DNA of 23,258 nucleotides from an uncultured Hippea sp. (GTDB lineage Bacteria > Campylobacterota_A > Desulfurellia > JAADFJ01). The stretch covers positions 1 through 23,258 of the forward strand of contig CAJVZA010000023.1 of the NCBI GenBank assembly GCA_913009315.1. The letters run 5' to 3'. The notes beneath the pieces are model-generated. The model had not been told where the DNA came from. It made no database searches and saw only the letters and a list, made by a program, of their open reading frames with translations. Both the position numbers and the translations under genes were made by a program. Position 1 is the stretch's first letter; every line of letters begins with the position of its first letter. Shown here in pieces: positions 14,593 through 21,820 of the stretch.

Positions 14593-16059
14593 CTATGCGG
14601 GTTTTTTAGCTTCAGTTAATCTGACAGAATATTTTTCTTTCCATTTATCATTTGACTTCACAATAACATTTTTGATCTTTAACGAAGAAACAAGCTTAGC
14701 AACCGGTACTGCAGCCTCAACATACAGATTCTGATGCGAATTAAACAGAACAAGCCTTCTAATTTCCTCAAAAATATCGGAAGCTATACTCTCCGGAGAT
14801 TTCAATCTGCCTGAACCGTTACAAATCGGACACTGCATTCCCGTTATCTCCGACAGCGATCCGAATGTACGTTTTCTTGTCATTTCGACCAGACCAAGAG
14901 TTGAAATTTCATTAACACGATATTTAAGCCTATCGTCAGTCATCTGCTCTTTTAAATGCTCGACAACGCTCTGTTTGTGACCATTATCTGCCATATCGAT
15001 AAAATCTATGATAATTATTCCTCCGAGATTACGCAGTTTCACCTGCATAGCTATCAGCTCGGCTGCTTCCATATTGGTCATAAAAATCATCTCTTCCAAC
15101 GATTTGCCTACAGTTTTTCCACTATTTACATCAATTGCAACCAATGCTTCGGTTTCCTCTATTATAATACTGCCCCCTGATTTTAGAAGCAGCTTTCTGG
15201 CATACAGCTCAGGTATTTTTTTTGATATGCCGTAAACATCAAAAACAGGTTCGGGGTCGCTATACATTTTTATTTTCGCATTTATCCAGCTTAAACTTGA
15301 AATTTGTCTGAAAACAGATGAATCATCTACAACAATCGTATCTATGGGCTTGATATTATCACGCAGCTCTCTTATAACAAAATTGTTCTCTCTATAAAGC
15401 AGTGTAGGAGCAGGATTATCTATGGCTGCGGTTTTTGTATATCTGTATATTCTCAGGCAATCCCTGATATCCTCGATAATTTGATTCTCAGTTGCATCTG
15501 CCGAGGCTGTTCTTGCTATCATACCTATATCATCTTCCTGGTACTTCTCTAAAAGCTTATACAATGCTCTTCTTTTTTCCGGATTTTTTATCTTTTTTGA
15601 AACCCCGATATTTGTCGATTTGGGAAGAAGCGCTATATATCTCCCGGGTATGGTAAGATATGTCGATACTCTGGGTCCCTTATCGCGTGATTGCGGTCTA
15701 ACCACCTGAACAATGACCGACTGCCCTTTCTGTATAACATCTTTGATATGTACAGGTCTTCCAAAGCTGTCTTTTTTGAATTTAAGAAATCTCTCTTCGT
15801 CGTAATGCGAAAGTGCAAAAAGATAAAAATCATCCGGCGTAATATAGAGATCCGATGTGCATAGAAATGCATCTTTTTCTAAGCCGATATCAATGAATGC
15901 CGCCTCCATACTTGGTACTATATTGCGTGCAACGCCTTTATAAATATTTCCAACATCCTCATCGGATACAGACACATTGTATCTGATGAGCTCTCCCTCT
16001 CTAATTCTGGCAATTCTTGTTGAAAACGGATTTGAACTTACTACAATTTCAGTTGACAC
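14593..16059 (-). CDS. rng: Ribonuclease G / E family endoribonuclease
   Basis: A 488-residue single-strand endoribonuclease that matures rRNA and starts mRNA decay. The N-terminal S1-type RNA-binding domain lies at about 35-125 (VGNIYKGVARNIVPSMEAAFIDIGL). The catalytic domain has IDVNSGK (about 308-314) and IIIDFIDM (about 345-352), whose Asp residues match the Mg-binding pair of E. coli RNase E. A CPICNGSG motif about 55 residues further on is the zinc link used for oligomerisation. There is no long unstructured C-terminal scaffold, so the length is that of RNase G. The start is GTG at 16059 with a G-rich AAGGGGGG site four bases upstream that lies in the gap after rluB. Confidence 0.93.
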   Translation of the reverse strand: MSTEIVVSSNPFSTRIARIREGELIRYNVSVSDEDVGNIYKGVARNIVPSMEAAFIDIGLEKDAFLCTSDLYITPDDFYLFALSHYDEERFLKFKKDSFGRPVHIKDVIQKGQSVIVQVVRPQSRDKGPRVSTYLTIPGRYIALLPKSTNIGVSKKIKNPEKRRALYKLLEKYQEDDIGMIARTASADATENQIIEDIRDCLRIYRYTKTAAIDNPAPTLLYRENNFVIRELRDNIKPIDTIVVDDSSVFRQISSLSWINAKIKMYSDPEPVFDVYGISKKIPELYARKLLLKSGGSIIIEETEALVAIDVNSGKTVGKSLEEMIFMTNMEAAELIAMQVKLRNLGGIIIIDFIDMADNGHKQSVVEHLKEQMTDDRLKYRVNEISTLGLVEMTRKRTFGSLSEITGMQCPICNGSGRLKSPESIASDIFEEIRRLVLFNSHQNLYVEAAVPVAKLVSSLKIKNVIVKSNDKWKEKYSVRLTEAKKPA

Positions 16060-16070
16060 TTATTCCCCCC

Positions 16071-16814
16071 TTAGAACAAATTTTCCCGTAATCCATCGAC
16101 TTCCCGTTTTGTAAGCTCCCTATAACTGCCGAATGGCAAATTATTCAAAAAAATATTTTTGTATCTGATACGTTTCAGCGAAATAACATTTGCATGGACA
16201 TGTTCCATCATTTTACGTATCTCTCTATTCCTTCCTTCATGGAGAGTCATTGATATAAGCATCGAACCAACTCCTTCATTTTTTATGCAATTTTTAACAA
16301 CGACTCTGCATGGCGCCGTCTTTCTGCCGTCAATCTCAATACCTCTGCCAAGAAGGCCAATTATATCATTTGGAAGAATTTTATCAATCAAAATATCATA
16401 TTCCTTTTGGACCTCATATCTCGGATGCATAAGCTTGTGCATCAGATTTCCATCATTTGTCATTATTAAAAGCCCCGAGGACATGTAATCCAGTCTTCCC
16501 ACCGGAACCAATCTCGACATACCGGCAAAAAAATCGGCCACAGTTTTTCTTCCCCTGTCATCATGAAGTGTCGTTACAACGCGAACAGGTTTGTTGAATG
16601 CAAAATAGATCAATTTTTTCTTATCTGTTTTCAATCCTTCATAATGCACAACATCATTTGCTGCAACGATATATCCGCTCTCTCTGATGATTTTTCCGTT
16701 TACACTTATCTTGCCGTCCAATATGGTAGACAGGAGTTTTCTTCTACCGGCAATACCGCAGCAGGTAAGATATTTTAACAGGGTTTGTTCTTCTTTATCA
16801 GTTTTGTTATACAA
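16071..16814 (-). CDS. rluB: 23S rRNA pseudouridine synthase, RluB/RsuA family
   Basis: A 247-residue protein (with the start chosen here) that isomerises uridine to pseudouridine, most likely in 23S rRNA. An N-terminal S4 RNA-binding domain (about 12-60, LLKYLTCCGIAGRRK...ISVNGK) is followed by the catalytic domain with VGRLDYMSSGLL (105-116, catalytic Asp109), LMHPRYEVQKEY and HEGRNREIRKMM. These are family hallmarks; RluB is more likely than RsuA, RluE or RluF but cannot be proved from sequence. The frame is open up to 16898 without an ATG. I chose TTG at 16814 because TGGAG stands five bases before it and it places the S4 domain near the N-terminus as in homologues. TTG at 16859, ten bases after AAGGAG, is the alternative. 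It is the first gene of the minus-strand operon. Confidence 0.88.
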   Translation of the reverse strand: MYNKTDKEEQTLLKYLTCCGIAGRRKLLSTILDGKISVNGKIIRESGYIVAANDVVHYEGLKTDKKKLIYFAFNKPVRVVTTLHDDRGRKTVADFFAGMSRLVPVGRLDYMSSGLLIMTNDGNLMHKLMHPRYEVQKEYDILIDKILPNDIIGLLGRGIEIDGRKTAPCRVVVKNCIKNEGVGSMLISMTLHEGRNREIRKMMEHVHANVISLKRIRYKNIFLNNLPFGSYRELTKREVDGLRENLF

Positions 16815-16819
16815 GTCAA

Positions 16820-16824
16820 CTCCA
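16820..16824 (-). promoter_or_regulatory. Shine-Dalgarno site supporting the rluB TTG start
   Basis: TGGAG on the minus strand, five bases before TTG at 16812-16814. It favours a start that begins the protein about ten residues before its S4 domain. Confidence 0.45.
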
Positions 16825-16842
16825 TTTTTTAGATGCAATCTC

Positions 16843-16871
16843 TTGACGCTTTGCTGCAAAAATGATAATCT
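16843..16871 (+). promoter_or_regulatory. Candidate promoter for nnrDE
   Basis: TTGACG (16843-16848) followed after 15 bases by GATAAT (16864-16869), or after 17 bases by TAATCT (16866-16871). It would give a 5' leader of about 45-50 bases before the ATG at 16925. The -35 is good, the spacing or the -10 is imperfect. Confidence 0.35.
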
Positions 16872-16924
16872 CCTTACAGCAAAAAGCAAACATAGCAAAA
16901 AGTAAATTGCATACAGAGGATATT

Positions 16925-18427
16925 ATGAAGATATACCTTCCGGAAGATGTAAGAATTATGGATTCGGACACCATAAAATTAGGAATAGATCAACAAATTT
17001 TAATGGAAAACGCAGGAAGCGCTACGGCAAGAACAATTGCCGATCACTATCCTAAATGCAGAATATTTGTTGCATGCGGATCGGGTCACAACGGAGGAGA
17101 CGGTCTCGTGGCTTCACGTTATCTTGCCAACTACGGTTATAAAGTGGATGCTTTGATTATTGATCCGGCTAAAATGGATGAATTGACAAACAAAGAATTG
17201 CTGCTTGCGGACGCATGCGGAGTAAATATAACAGACAAAGAAAACTATTCCGGATATATAGATTCTTCGGATATCATTGTTGATGCAATATTCGGTACAG
17301 GACTTTCGCGTATTGTCTCAGGGTTTTACGCAAAAATTATAGAAGAACTAAATAGAACGGGAAAACCGATTATAAGCTGTGACATCCCGTCAGGAATCAA
17401 CGGTATATCGGGAGCACCCAACGGAATAGCAATAAAGGCTGTCATAACCGTTACCTATCAGGTAGCCAAAGCAGGTATTTTCAGTTCTCCCGGATTTAAA
17501 TATGCAGGTAAAATTTTTGTTGAAGATATTGGAATACCAAATTCAATTATAGCTAAAGCGAAATCAGACATAGATTTTGTCGAGCAGAATGATCTGCCTC
17601 AAATTCCCGCAAGAGAACCCGACAGCCACAAAGGAGATTTTGGTCATCTGTTGATTATCGGCGGATCGAGAGGAAAATCAGGAGCTGTAATCATGTCTGC
17701 CAATGCAGCACTCAGAGTCGGGACAGGACTTGTGAGCTGCGCTATTCCGCAATCGCTCAGCAATCCGTTCGGATCAACCGTAATCTCGGCAATGAGTTTG
17801 CCTCTTCCGGAAGAGAATGGTTCAATTTCCTTTGATGCAATAAGAAGACTGCCGCTTTTACTTGACGGGAAAACGGCTCTGGCTGTTGGTCCCGGACTTT
17901 CCGTCACAATGGCCACAAGAGCGCTGCTCCGGTCTGTTCTGCTGACGTCTGTCACAAAAATAATAGATGCGGACGGACTAAACAGTACAGATATCAATCA
18001 GCTCAAAAGACATAACGGGGATCTAATAATAACACCTCATCCGGGTGAATTTGCCAGACTGATAAACAAGCCCGTGGCAGAAATTCAAAATAATCGAATA
18101 GATTACGCCAAAAAACTATCCGGCGATATCAATGCAACGGTTATTTTAAAAGGCGCAAGAACCGTAATTGCCGGCAAAAATCATGTCTGGATAAACAGCA
18201 CCGGAGGACCTGCACTTGCAAAAGGCGGAAGCGGCGATTACCTGACAGGAATTGTTGCGGGACTGTCTGCTCAGGGAATGCCGCCCGAACAGGCATCCAT
18301 ATTAGGAACGTGGATTCATGGAAGAGCATCGGACCTGGCAGAAGAAAAATTCGGAACGGAATCATGCCTGCCTACGGATCTGGATAAATTTATAGGCAGA
18401 TCGATTCTATCTGTTAAATCCTGTTGA
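16925..18427 (+). CDS. nnr: Bifunctional NAD(P)H-hydrate epimerase / ADP-dependent dehydratase
   Basis: A 500-residue two-domain repair enzyme that restores hydrated NADH and NADPH. The N-terminal YjeF_N domain (about 1-215) interconverts R and S hydrates: ILMENAG (25-31), GSGHNGGDG (52-60), VDAIFGTGLSR (119-129) and CDIPSGING (152-160). The C-terminal ribokinase-like NnrD domain (about 230-495) carries HKGDFGHLLIIGG (235-247), an ADGLN segment, TPHPGEFARL and AKGGSGDYLTG (about 430-440). Both active regions appear complete. The frame extends upstream to 16862, but the ATG at 16925 has AGAGGA four bases before it and matches the usual N-terminus. It opens the plus-strand gene run, and its last codons overlap the ffh promoter. 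Confidence 0.95.
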   Translation: MKIYLPEDVRIMDSDTIKLGIDQQILMENAGSATARTIADHYPKCRIFVACGSGHNGGDGLVASRYLANYGYKVDALIIDPAKMDELTNKELLLADACGVNITDKENYSGYIDSSDIIVDAIFGTGLSRIVSGFYAKIIEELNRTGKPIISCDIPSGINGISGAPNGIAIKAVITVTYQVAKAGIFSSPGFKYAGKIFVEDIGIPNSIIAKAKSDIDFVEQNDLPQIPAREPDSHKGDFGHLLIIGGSRGKSGAVIMSANAALRVGTGLVSCAIPQSLSNPFGSTVISAMSLPLPEENGSISFDAIRRLPLLLDGKTALAVGPGLSVTMATRALLRSVLLTSVTKIIDADGLNSTDINQLKRHNGDLIITPHPGEFARLINKPVAEIQNNRIDYAKKLSGDINATVILKGARTVIAGKNHVWINSTGGPALAKGGSGDYLTGIVAGLSAQGMPPEQASILGTWIHGRASDLAEEKFGTESCLPTDLDKFIGRSILSVKSC

Positions 18428-18451
18428 CAAAAACGGCAATAAAACTATTAT
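18424..18451 (+). promoter_or_regulatory. Strong sigma70-type promoter for ffh, near-leaderless
   Basis: A perfect TTGACA (18424-18429) lies 16 bases from TATTAT (18446-18451). The -35 overlaps the nnr stop codon. Transcription would start at about 18457-18460, only one to four bases before the ffh ATG at 18461, and no Shine-Dalgarno sequence precedes that ATG. This predicts an almost leaderless mRNA. Confidence 0.6.
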
Positions 18452-18460
18452 CTTATAAGT

Positions 18461-19795
18461 ATGTTCAACAAACTAAGTGATAAACTTTTAGAAACTTTCA
18501 GACGCCTGAGCAAACGCGGCAAACTTACAAAGAGTGAGATTCATGAAGCAGCAAGGCAGCTCAGAAAAATATTGATTGAGGCTGATGTAAACTATAAAGT
18601 TGCAAAACAGTTTTGTAAAACAGTTGAACAAAAAGCTCAATCATTTTTGGAAAATCATCCGCTTGATCCGGGTAAAGCACTAAAAAATTTGGTTCAGGAG
18701 GAGCTCACCGCTCTGCTGGGAACGACTGCCTCCTCGCTTCGCTTTTCTTCGAAAAGACCGACTACGGTAATACTGCTCGCAGGACTTCAAGGGTCGGGGA
18801 AAACAACCACGGCAGCCAAAATAGCAAACAGATTAAAAACAAAAAACCGCAAACCGCTTCTTGTAGCATGCGATACATACAGACCTGCAGCTACCGAACA
18901 GCTTGAGATACTTGCTTCCAAAATAGATGTTTCCTGTTTTAAAGATGGAGATAATCCGATTGAAAGGGCTGAAAAGTCTCTGAATTTTGCCTCTTCACAC
19001 GGTTTTGATACGATAATTTTAGATACAGCCGGAAGACTCTCGATTGATGATCAACTTATGGATGAAATAAATAAAATAAATAGTAAAACAGATGCCGATG
19101 AACGTATTTTTGTTGCCGACTCGATGGCCGGCCAACAGATTCTTTCAGTGGCAGATCAATTCAACAAAAGCATCGGCTTGACCGGCGTAATTTTAACAAA
19201 AATGGATGGAGATGCGCGCGGAGGAGCGGCACTTTCAATAAGAGAGGTGACATCGGTTCCGATAAAATTCATCGGCACCGGAGAAGCCATAGAACAGCTG
19301 GAAGAATTTCATCCTGATAGGATTAGTTCCCGAATTTTAGGCGAAGGTGATATTCTGTCCCTTGCAGAAAAAGTATCTACGGTTATCGATGTATCTGAGG
19401 CAAAAAAGGCTATGAAAAAGCTGGAAAAATCATCGTTCGGATTTGATGATTTTCTCAAACAGCTCGAGATGCTGAACAAAATAGGTTCTTTTTCGGGTAT
19501 ATTAAAGATGATTCCCGGAACTTCCAAACTTGCCTCTCAAATATCAGAAGAAGATTACACTAAACAGTTGAAAACGATAAAATCTATGATACAATCTATG
19601 ACCCCAAAAGAAAGAGTTAATTGGAAGATTATAAAAGGTTCAAGAAAGCGGAGAATCGCTCTTGGCTCCGGAAGAAGGGTTGAAGATGTAAACAAACTGC
19701 TTAAACAATTTAAAGAGAGCATGAAAATGATGGGAAATATGAAAAAACGAAAAGGGTTAGACGGATTAAGCGGAATGCTTTCCGGCAAACTTTGA
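18461..19795 (+). CDS. ffh: Signal recognition particle protein Ffh
   Basis: A 444-residue SRP54 GTPase that binds signal peptides of membrane proteins and 4.5S RNA and docks with FtsY. Order of parts: N domain (1-95), G domain with P-loop GLQGSGKT (108-115), CDTYRPAA (137-144), LDTAGRLS (187-194), TKMDGDARGG (246-255), and the Met-rich M domain (about 325-444) with the RNA-binding GSGRRVEDVN stretch and a run of MKMMGNM. In the usual family the segment after GSG is followed by a less basic pair; here RR occupies it. Length is normal. The ATG has no ribosome site and lies right at the predicted transcript start. AGGAGG for rpsP follows one base after the stop. Confidence 0.96.
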   Translation: MFNKLSDKLLETFRRLSKRGKLTKSEIHEAARQLRKILIEADVNYKVAKQFCKTVEQKAQSFLENHPLDPGKALKNLVQEELTALLGTTASSLRFSSKRPTTVILLAGLQGSGKTTTAAKIANRLKTKNRKPLLVACDTYRPAATEQLEILASKIDVSCFKDGDNPIERAEKSLNFASSHGFDTIILDTAGRLSIDDQLMDEINKINSKTDADERIFVADSMAGQQILSVADQFNKSIGLTGVILTKMDGDARGGAALSIREVTSVPIKFIGTGEAIEQLEEFHPDRISSRILGEGDILSLAEKVSTVIDVSEAKKAMKKLEKSSFGFDDFLKQLEMLNKIGSFSGILKMIPGTSKLASQISEEDYTKQLKTIKSMIQSMTPKERVNWKIIKGSRKRRIALGSGRRVEDVNKLLKQFKESMKMMGNMKKRKGLDGLSGMLSGKL

Positions 19796-19807
19796 TAGGA
19801 GGCTGAT

Positions 19808-20047
19808 GTGGTGAAAATACGTTTCTCGCGTATAGGTTCTAAAAAAATGCCCTACTACAGAATGGTGGCTATTGATGCAAGAAAACAGCGAGACGGAAGG
19901 GCATTGGAAATTATAGGTCATTACGACCCGAGAAAGGAAACCGGCAAACTTACATACAACAAAGAGAGATTGGATTTTTGGATTAATCGCGGAGCAGTAT
20001 TATCTGATTCGATATCAAATCTATTAAAGGATACTTCTGTTAGCTAA
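19808..20047 (+). CDS. rpsP: 30S ribosomal protein S16
   Basis: A 79-residue ribosomal protein. VKIRFSRIGSKKMPYYRMVAID and the IIGHYDPRKE segment are the S16 signature. Two GTG codons stand side by side (19808 and 19811); AGGAGG at 19797-19802 is five bases before the first and eight before the second, so either may be used, with one residue difference. It lies in the conserved ffh-rpsP-khpA cluster. The stop TAA overlaps the ATG of the next small ORF (TAATG). Confidence 0.96.
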   Translation: MVKIRFSRIGSKKMPYYRMVAIDARKQRDGRALEIIGHYDPRKETGKLTYNKERLDFWINRGAVLSDSISNLLKDTSVS

Positions 20048-20199
20048 TGAGTGATAATCTTGAGCTCCAAATTAGTCTCTTCCGTGCTGCAAATTCGGGT
20101 AACAGCTTTGCTGCCGCCTGCAATTTGCACCTAAACGAGGCGAATTCGGACTCTCAGTTGAGAACGCTTGGAATTGATAGAAGTACTCTAAACTCATAG
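20047..20199 (+). CDS. Unrecognised 50-residue ORF in the rpsP-khpA gap
   Basis: The frame starts at ATG 20047, sharing the A with the rpsP stop, and ends at TAG 20197-20199, two bases into the AGGAGG of khpA. It fills the gap exactly and would be translated by termination-reinitiation. The protein has no membrane segment. It has a helical middle rich in Ala, Asn and Ser and ends with LRTLGIDRSTLNS, which looks like the last helix of Fis-type helix-turn-helix domains (LGxxRSTL). I do not recognise the family. It is not RimM or a remnant of it as far as I can see. It may be a real small protein, a decayed regulator, or chance; the precise fit between two genes is the best argument that it is translated. 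Confidence 0.5.
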   Translation: MSDNLELQISLFRAANSGNSFAAACNLHLNEANSDSQLRTLGIDRSTLNS

Positions 20200-20208
20200 G
20201 AGGTTATT

Positions 20209-20445
20209 GTGAAAAATCTGGTAGAATCTATTGCACGTTATCTTGTTGACCACCCCGACGAGGTGGATGTGAGGGAGATCGCAGGAGATAAATCTTCTGT
20301 TATTGAATTAAGAACAGAAAAAAGCGATCTCGGCAAAGTAATAGGCAAAGAGGGAAGAACAGCTAAAGCAATCAGGACCATTCTTTCTGCGGCATCAACA
20401 AAGATAGGCAAAAGGGCATTTCTGGAAATTGTAGAACAAAAATAG
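20209..20445 (+). CDS. khpA: KH-domain RNA-binding protein KhpA
   Basis: A 78-residue single KH domain (formerly YlqC). The GxxG loop lies in [19 protein letters not shown], with the family's flanking IELR and KRAFLEIV strands. KhpA binds RNA, in some species as a pair with KhpB, and its gene usually sits between rpsP and rimM. The start is GTG at 20209, five bases after AGGAGG (20198-20203). Only three bases separate its stop from trmD. Confidence 0.93.
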   Translation: MKNLVESIARYLVDHPDEVDVREIAGDKSSVIELRTEKSDLGKVIGKEGRTAKAIRTILSAASTKIGKRAFLEIVEQK

Positions 20446-20448
20446 CCG

Positions 20449-21096
20449 TTGAAGTTTTATGTCATAACAATTTTTCCCGATTTCATAGAGCTTTTCTCCA
20501 ATTTCGGCGTTGTGGGACGAGCTGCGAAAAACAGGTTATTGGACATAAAAGCCATAAATTTGAGGGAATTTGCCGATTCGAAATATAGGCAGACAGATGA
20601 TAAACCTTACGGGGGAGGTCCGGGTATGATTATGAAACCCGAACCTCTCTATCATGCCATATCATCTGTGAGAAACACCGACAGCAATGTTAAGGTGGCA
20701 CTGTTAACGCCTCAAGGTAAAGAATTTACGCAGAGCAGAGCAGAGGAATTTTTTAAACTTGATTCCTTGTGCCTTGTATGCGGAAGATATGAAGGCTTTG
20801 ACGAAAGAATAAAAAAGATGGTTGATTTTGAGCTTTCGATAGGCAGATATGTCTTAAGCGGAGGTGAAATTGCAGCCTGTGCCGTTATAGATGCAACTGC
20901 GAGGCTTATTCCCGGAGTACTCGGCAACAGTGAATCGCTTGCAGCCGAGACATACGGAGAAAACTCTGAATATCCTCAATATACGAGGCCTGCTGTTTTC
21001 AAAGGTATGCGAGTTCCTGAAATTCTTTTGAGCGGGAACCATGAAAAGATAAAGAAATGGATAGAAGAACATTCGATAAAAGGAGATCTTAAATGA
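20449..21096 (+). CDS. trmD: tRNA (guanine-N1)-methyltransferase, short form
   Basis: A 215-residue SPOUT methyltransferase that makes m1G37 in tRNAs and prevents frameshifting. Recognisable parts: [11 protein letters not shown] (2-12), [14 protein letters not shown] (55-68), [10 protein letters not shown] (111-120), the trefoil-knot YVLSGGE (134-140), and [11 protein letters not shown] (176-186). Arg152 matches the catalytic Arg of E. coli. The residue matching catalytic Asp169 appears to be Glu167 in AAETYGENS, and the loop is one residue shorter. The C-terminal end is about 25 residues shorter than usual and lacks the common RRPDLL-type tail. The start is TTG at 20449 without a Shine-Dalgarno site, so translation is probably coupled to khpA. 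Family assignment is firm; full activity is not certain. Confidence 0.92.
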   Translation: MKFYVITIFPDFIELFSNFGVVGRAAKNRLLDIKAINLREFADSKYRQTDDKPYGGGPGMIMKPEPLYHAISSVRNTDSNVKVALLTPQGKEFTQSRAEEFFKLDSLCLVCGRYEGFDERIKKMVDFELSIGRYVLSGGEIAACAVIDATARLIPGVLGNSESLAAETYGENSEYPQYTRPAVFKGMRVPEILLSGNHEKIKKWIEEHSIKGDLK

Positions 21097-21467
21097 ATAA
21101 AATAGATATTTATGAAAAGCCGTTTATAGCAGATAAACAGATAACGGATTTTAGAGTTGGAGACAGCGTCAAGGTATACCTAAAAATCAGAGAAGGAAAT
21201 AAAGAGAGAATCCAGGTTTATGACGGAACAGTCATAAGAAGGCGCGGACATGGACTTTCGAGCAGTTTCACCGTAAGAAAGACAAGCTACGGAATAGGAT
21301 CGGAAAAGATTTTCCCGCTTTACTGTCCTTCAATTGAAAAGGTAGAAATTGTATCAAGGGGAAAGGTCAGAAGATCGCGATTATACTATCTCAGAGAACG
21401 CTCAGGAAAGGCTGCGAGAATAAAAAAACGAAGTATCAGTGAAACAAGAAACCGCAATAAAGACTGA
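21093..21467 (+). CDS. rplS: 50S ribosomal protein L19
   Basis: A 124-residue ribosomal protein of the 30S-50S interface. [26 protein letters not shown] and the [21 protein letters not shown] region are typical of L19. It ends in a long basic tail (AARIKKR and after). The ATG overlaps the trmD stop as ATGA, with AAGGAG about eight bases upstream. rnhB, which often follows, is absent; yraN comes next. Confidence 0.96.
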   Translation: MNKIDIYEKPFIADKQITDFRVGDSVKVYLKIREGNKERIQVYDGTVIRRRGHGLSSSFTVRKTSYGIGSEKIFPLYCPSIEKVEIVSRGKVRRSRLYYLRERSGKAARIKKRSISETRNRNKD

Positions 21468-21469
21468 TT

Positions 21470-21820
21470 TTGATTTGTCGGCAGGAGCGCGGCAGGTGGG
21501 CTGAGAAGCGAGCTGCTAAATTTCTGAAAGGTTTAGGTTACAAAATAGTTGACCGGAATGTAAGATTTCGTTTTGGTGAAATTGATATAGTAGCAAGCAA
21601 AGATAATCAGCTTATTTTCGTTGAAGTCAGATTCAGAAAAAACGATGAGTTTGGCGATTCTCTAAGTACTATTGATGCAAAAAAACGCAGCAAGCTAAAA
21701 AGGGCAATACTGCTATATATAAATCAAAAGAATTATGCGGGCGATTTCAGATGCGATGCCATAGGTATAAATGGAAATAATAGCAGCAAGATTGAACATA
21801 TACAGAACATTTATATCTAA
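21470..21820 (+). CDS. yraN: YraN-family (UPF0102) endonuclease-like protein
   Basis: A 116-residue protein of the YraN/UPF0102 family with a restriction-endonuclease-like fold. GEIDIVASKD and LIFVEVRFR hold the Glu, Asp and Glu-Val-Arg of the putative active site; Arg in place of Lys also occurs in E. coli YraN. RGRWAEKRAAKFLKGLGYKIVDRN is the usual N-terminal helix-strand. The biochemical role is not settled. A stop codon at 21458-21460 limits the frame, so the start is TTG at 21470, or CTG at 21464; neither has a clear ribosome site, which suggests coupling to rplS. Its stop overlaps the next ATG. Confidence 0.88.
   Translation: MICRQERGRWAEKRAAKFLKGLGYKIVDRNVRFRFGEIDIVASKDNQLIFVEVRFRKNDEFGDSLSTIDAKKRSKLKRAILLYINQKNYAGDFRCDAIGINGNNSSKIEHIQNIYI

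Larger units (their letters stand above)
16815..16924. promoter_or_regulatory. Divergent control region between rluB and nnrDE
   Basis: This 110-base gap separates the heads of the two operons and must hold both promoters. On the plus strand a candidate promoter is described separately. For the minus strand I find no convincing -35/-10 pair. The stretch has a direct repeat of AGCAAAAAG followed by C/T and AAA (two copies within about 16878-16904) and an AAGGAG on the minus strand near 16874, which would serve the alternative rluB start at 16859. Confidence 0.5.

Noticed and set aside
16815-16898. Long form of rluB beginning at TTG 16898
   Set aside because: It would occupy the divergent promoter region and adds residues before the S4 domain that homologues lack; no ribosome site stands before it.
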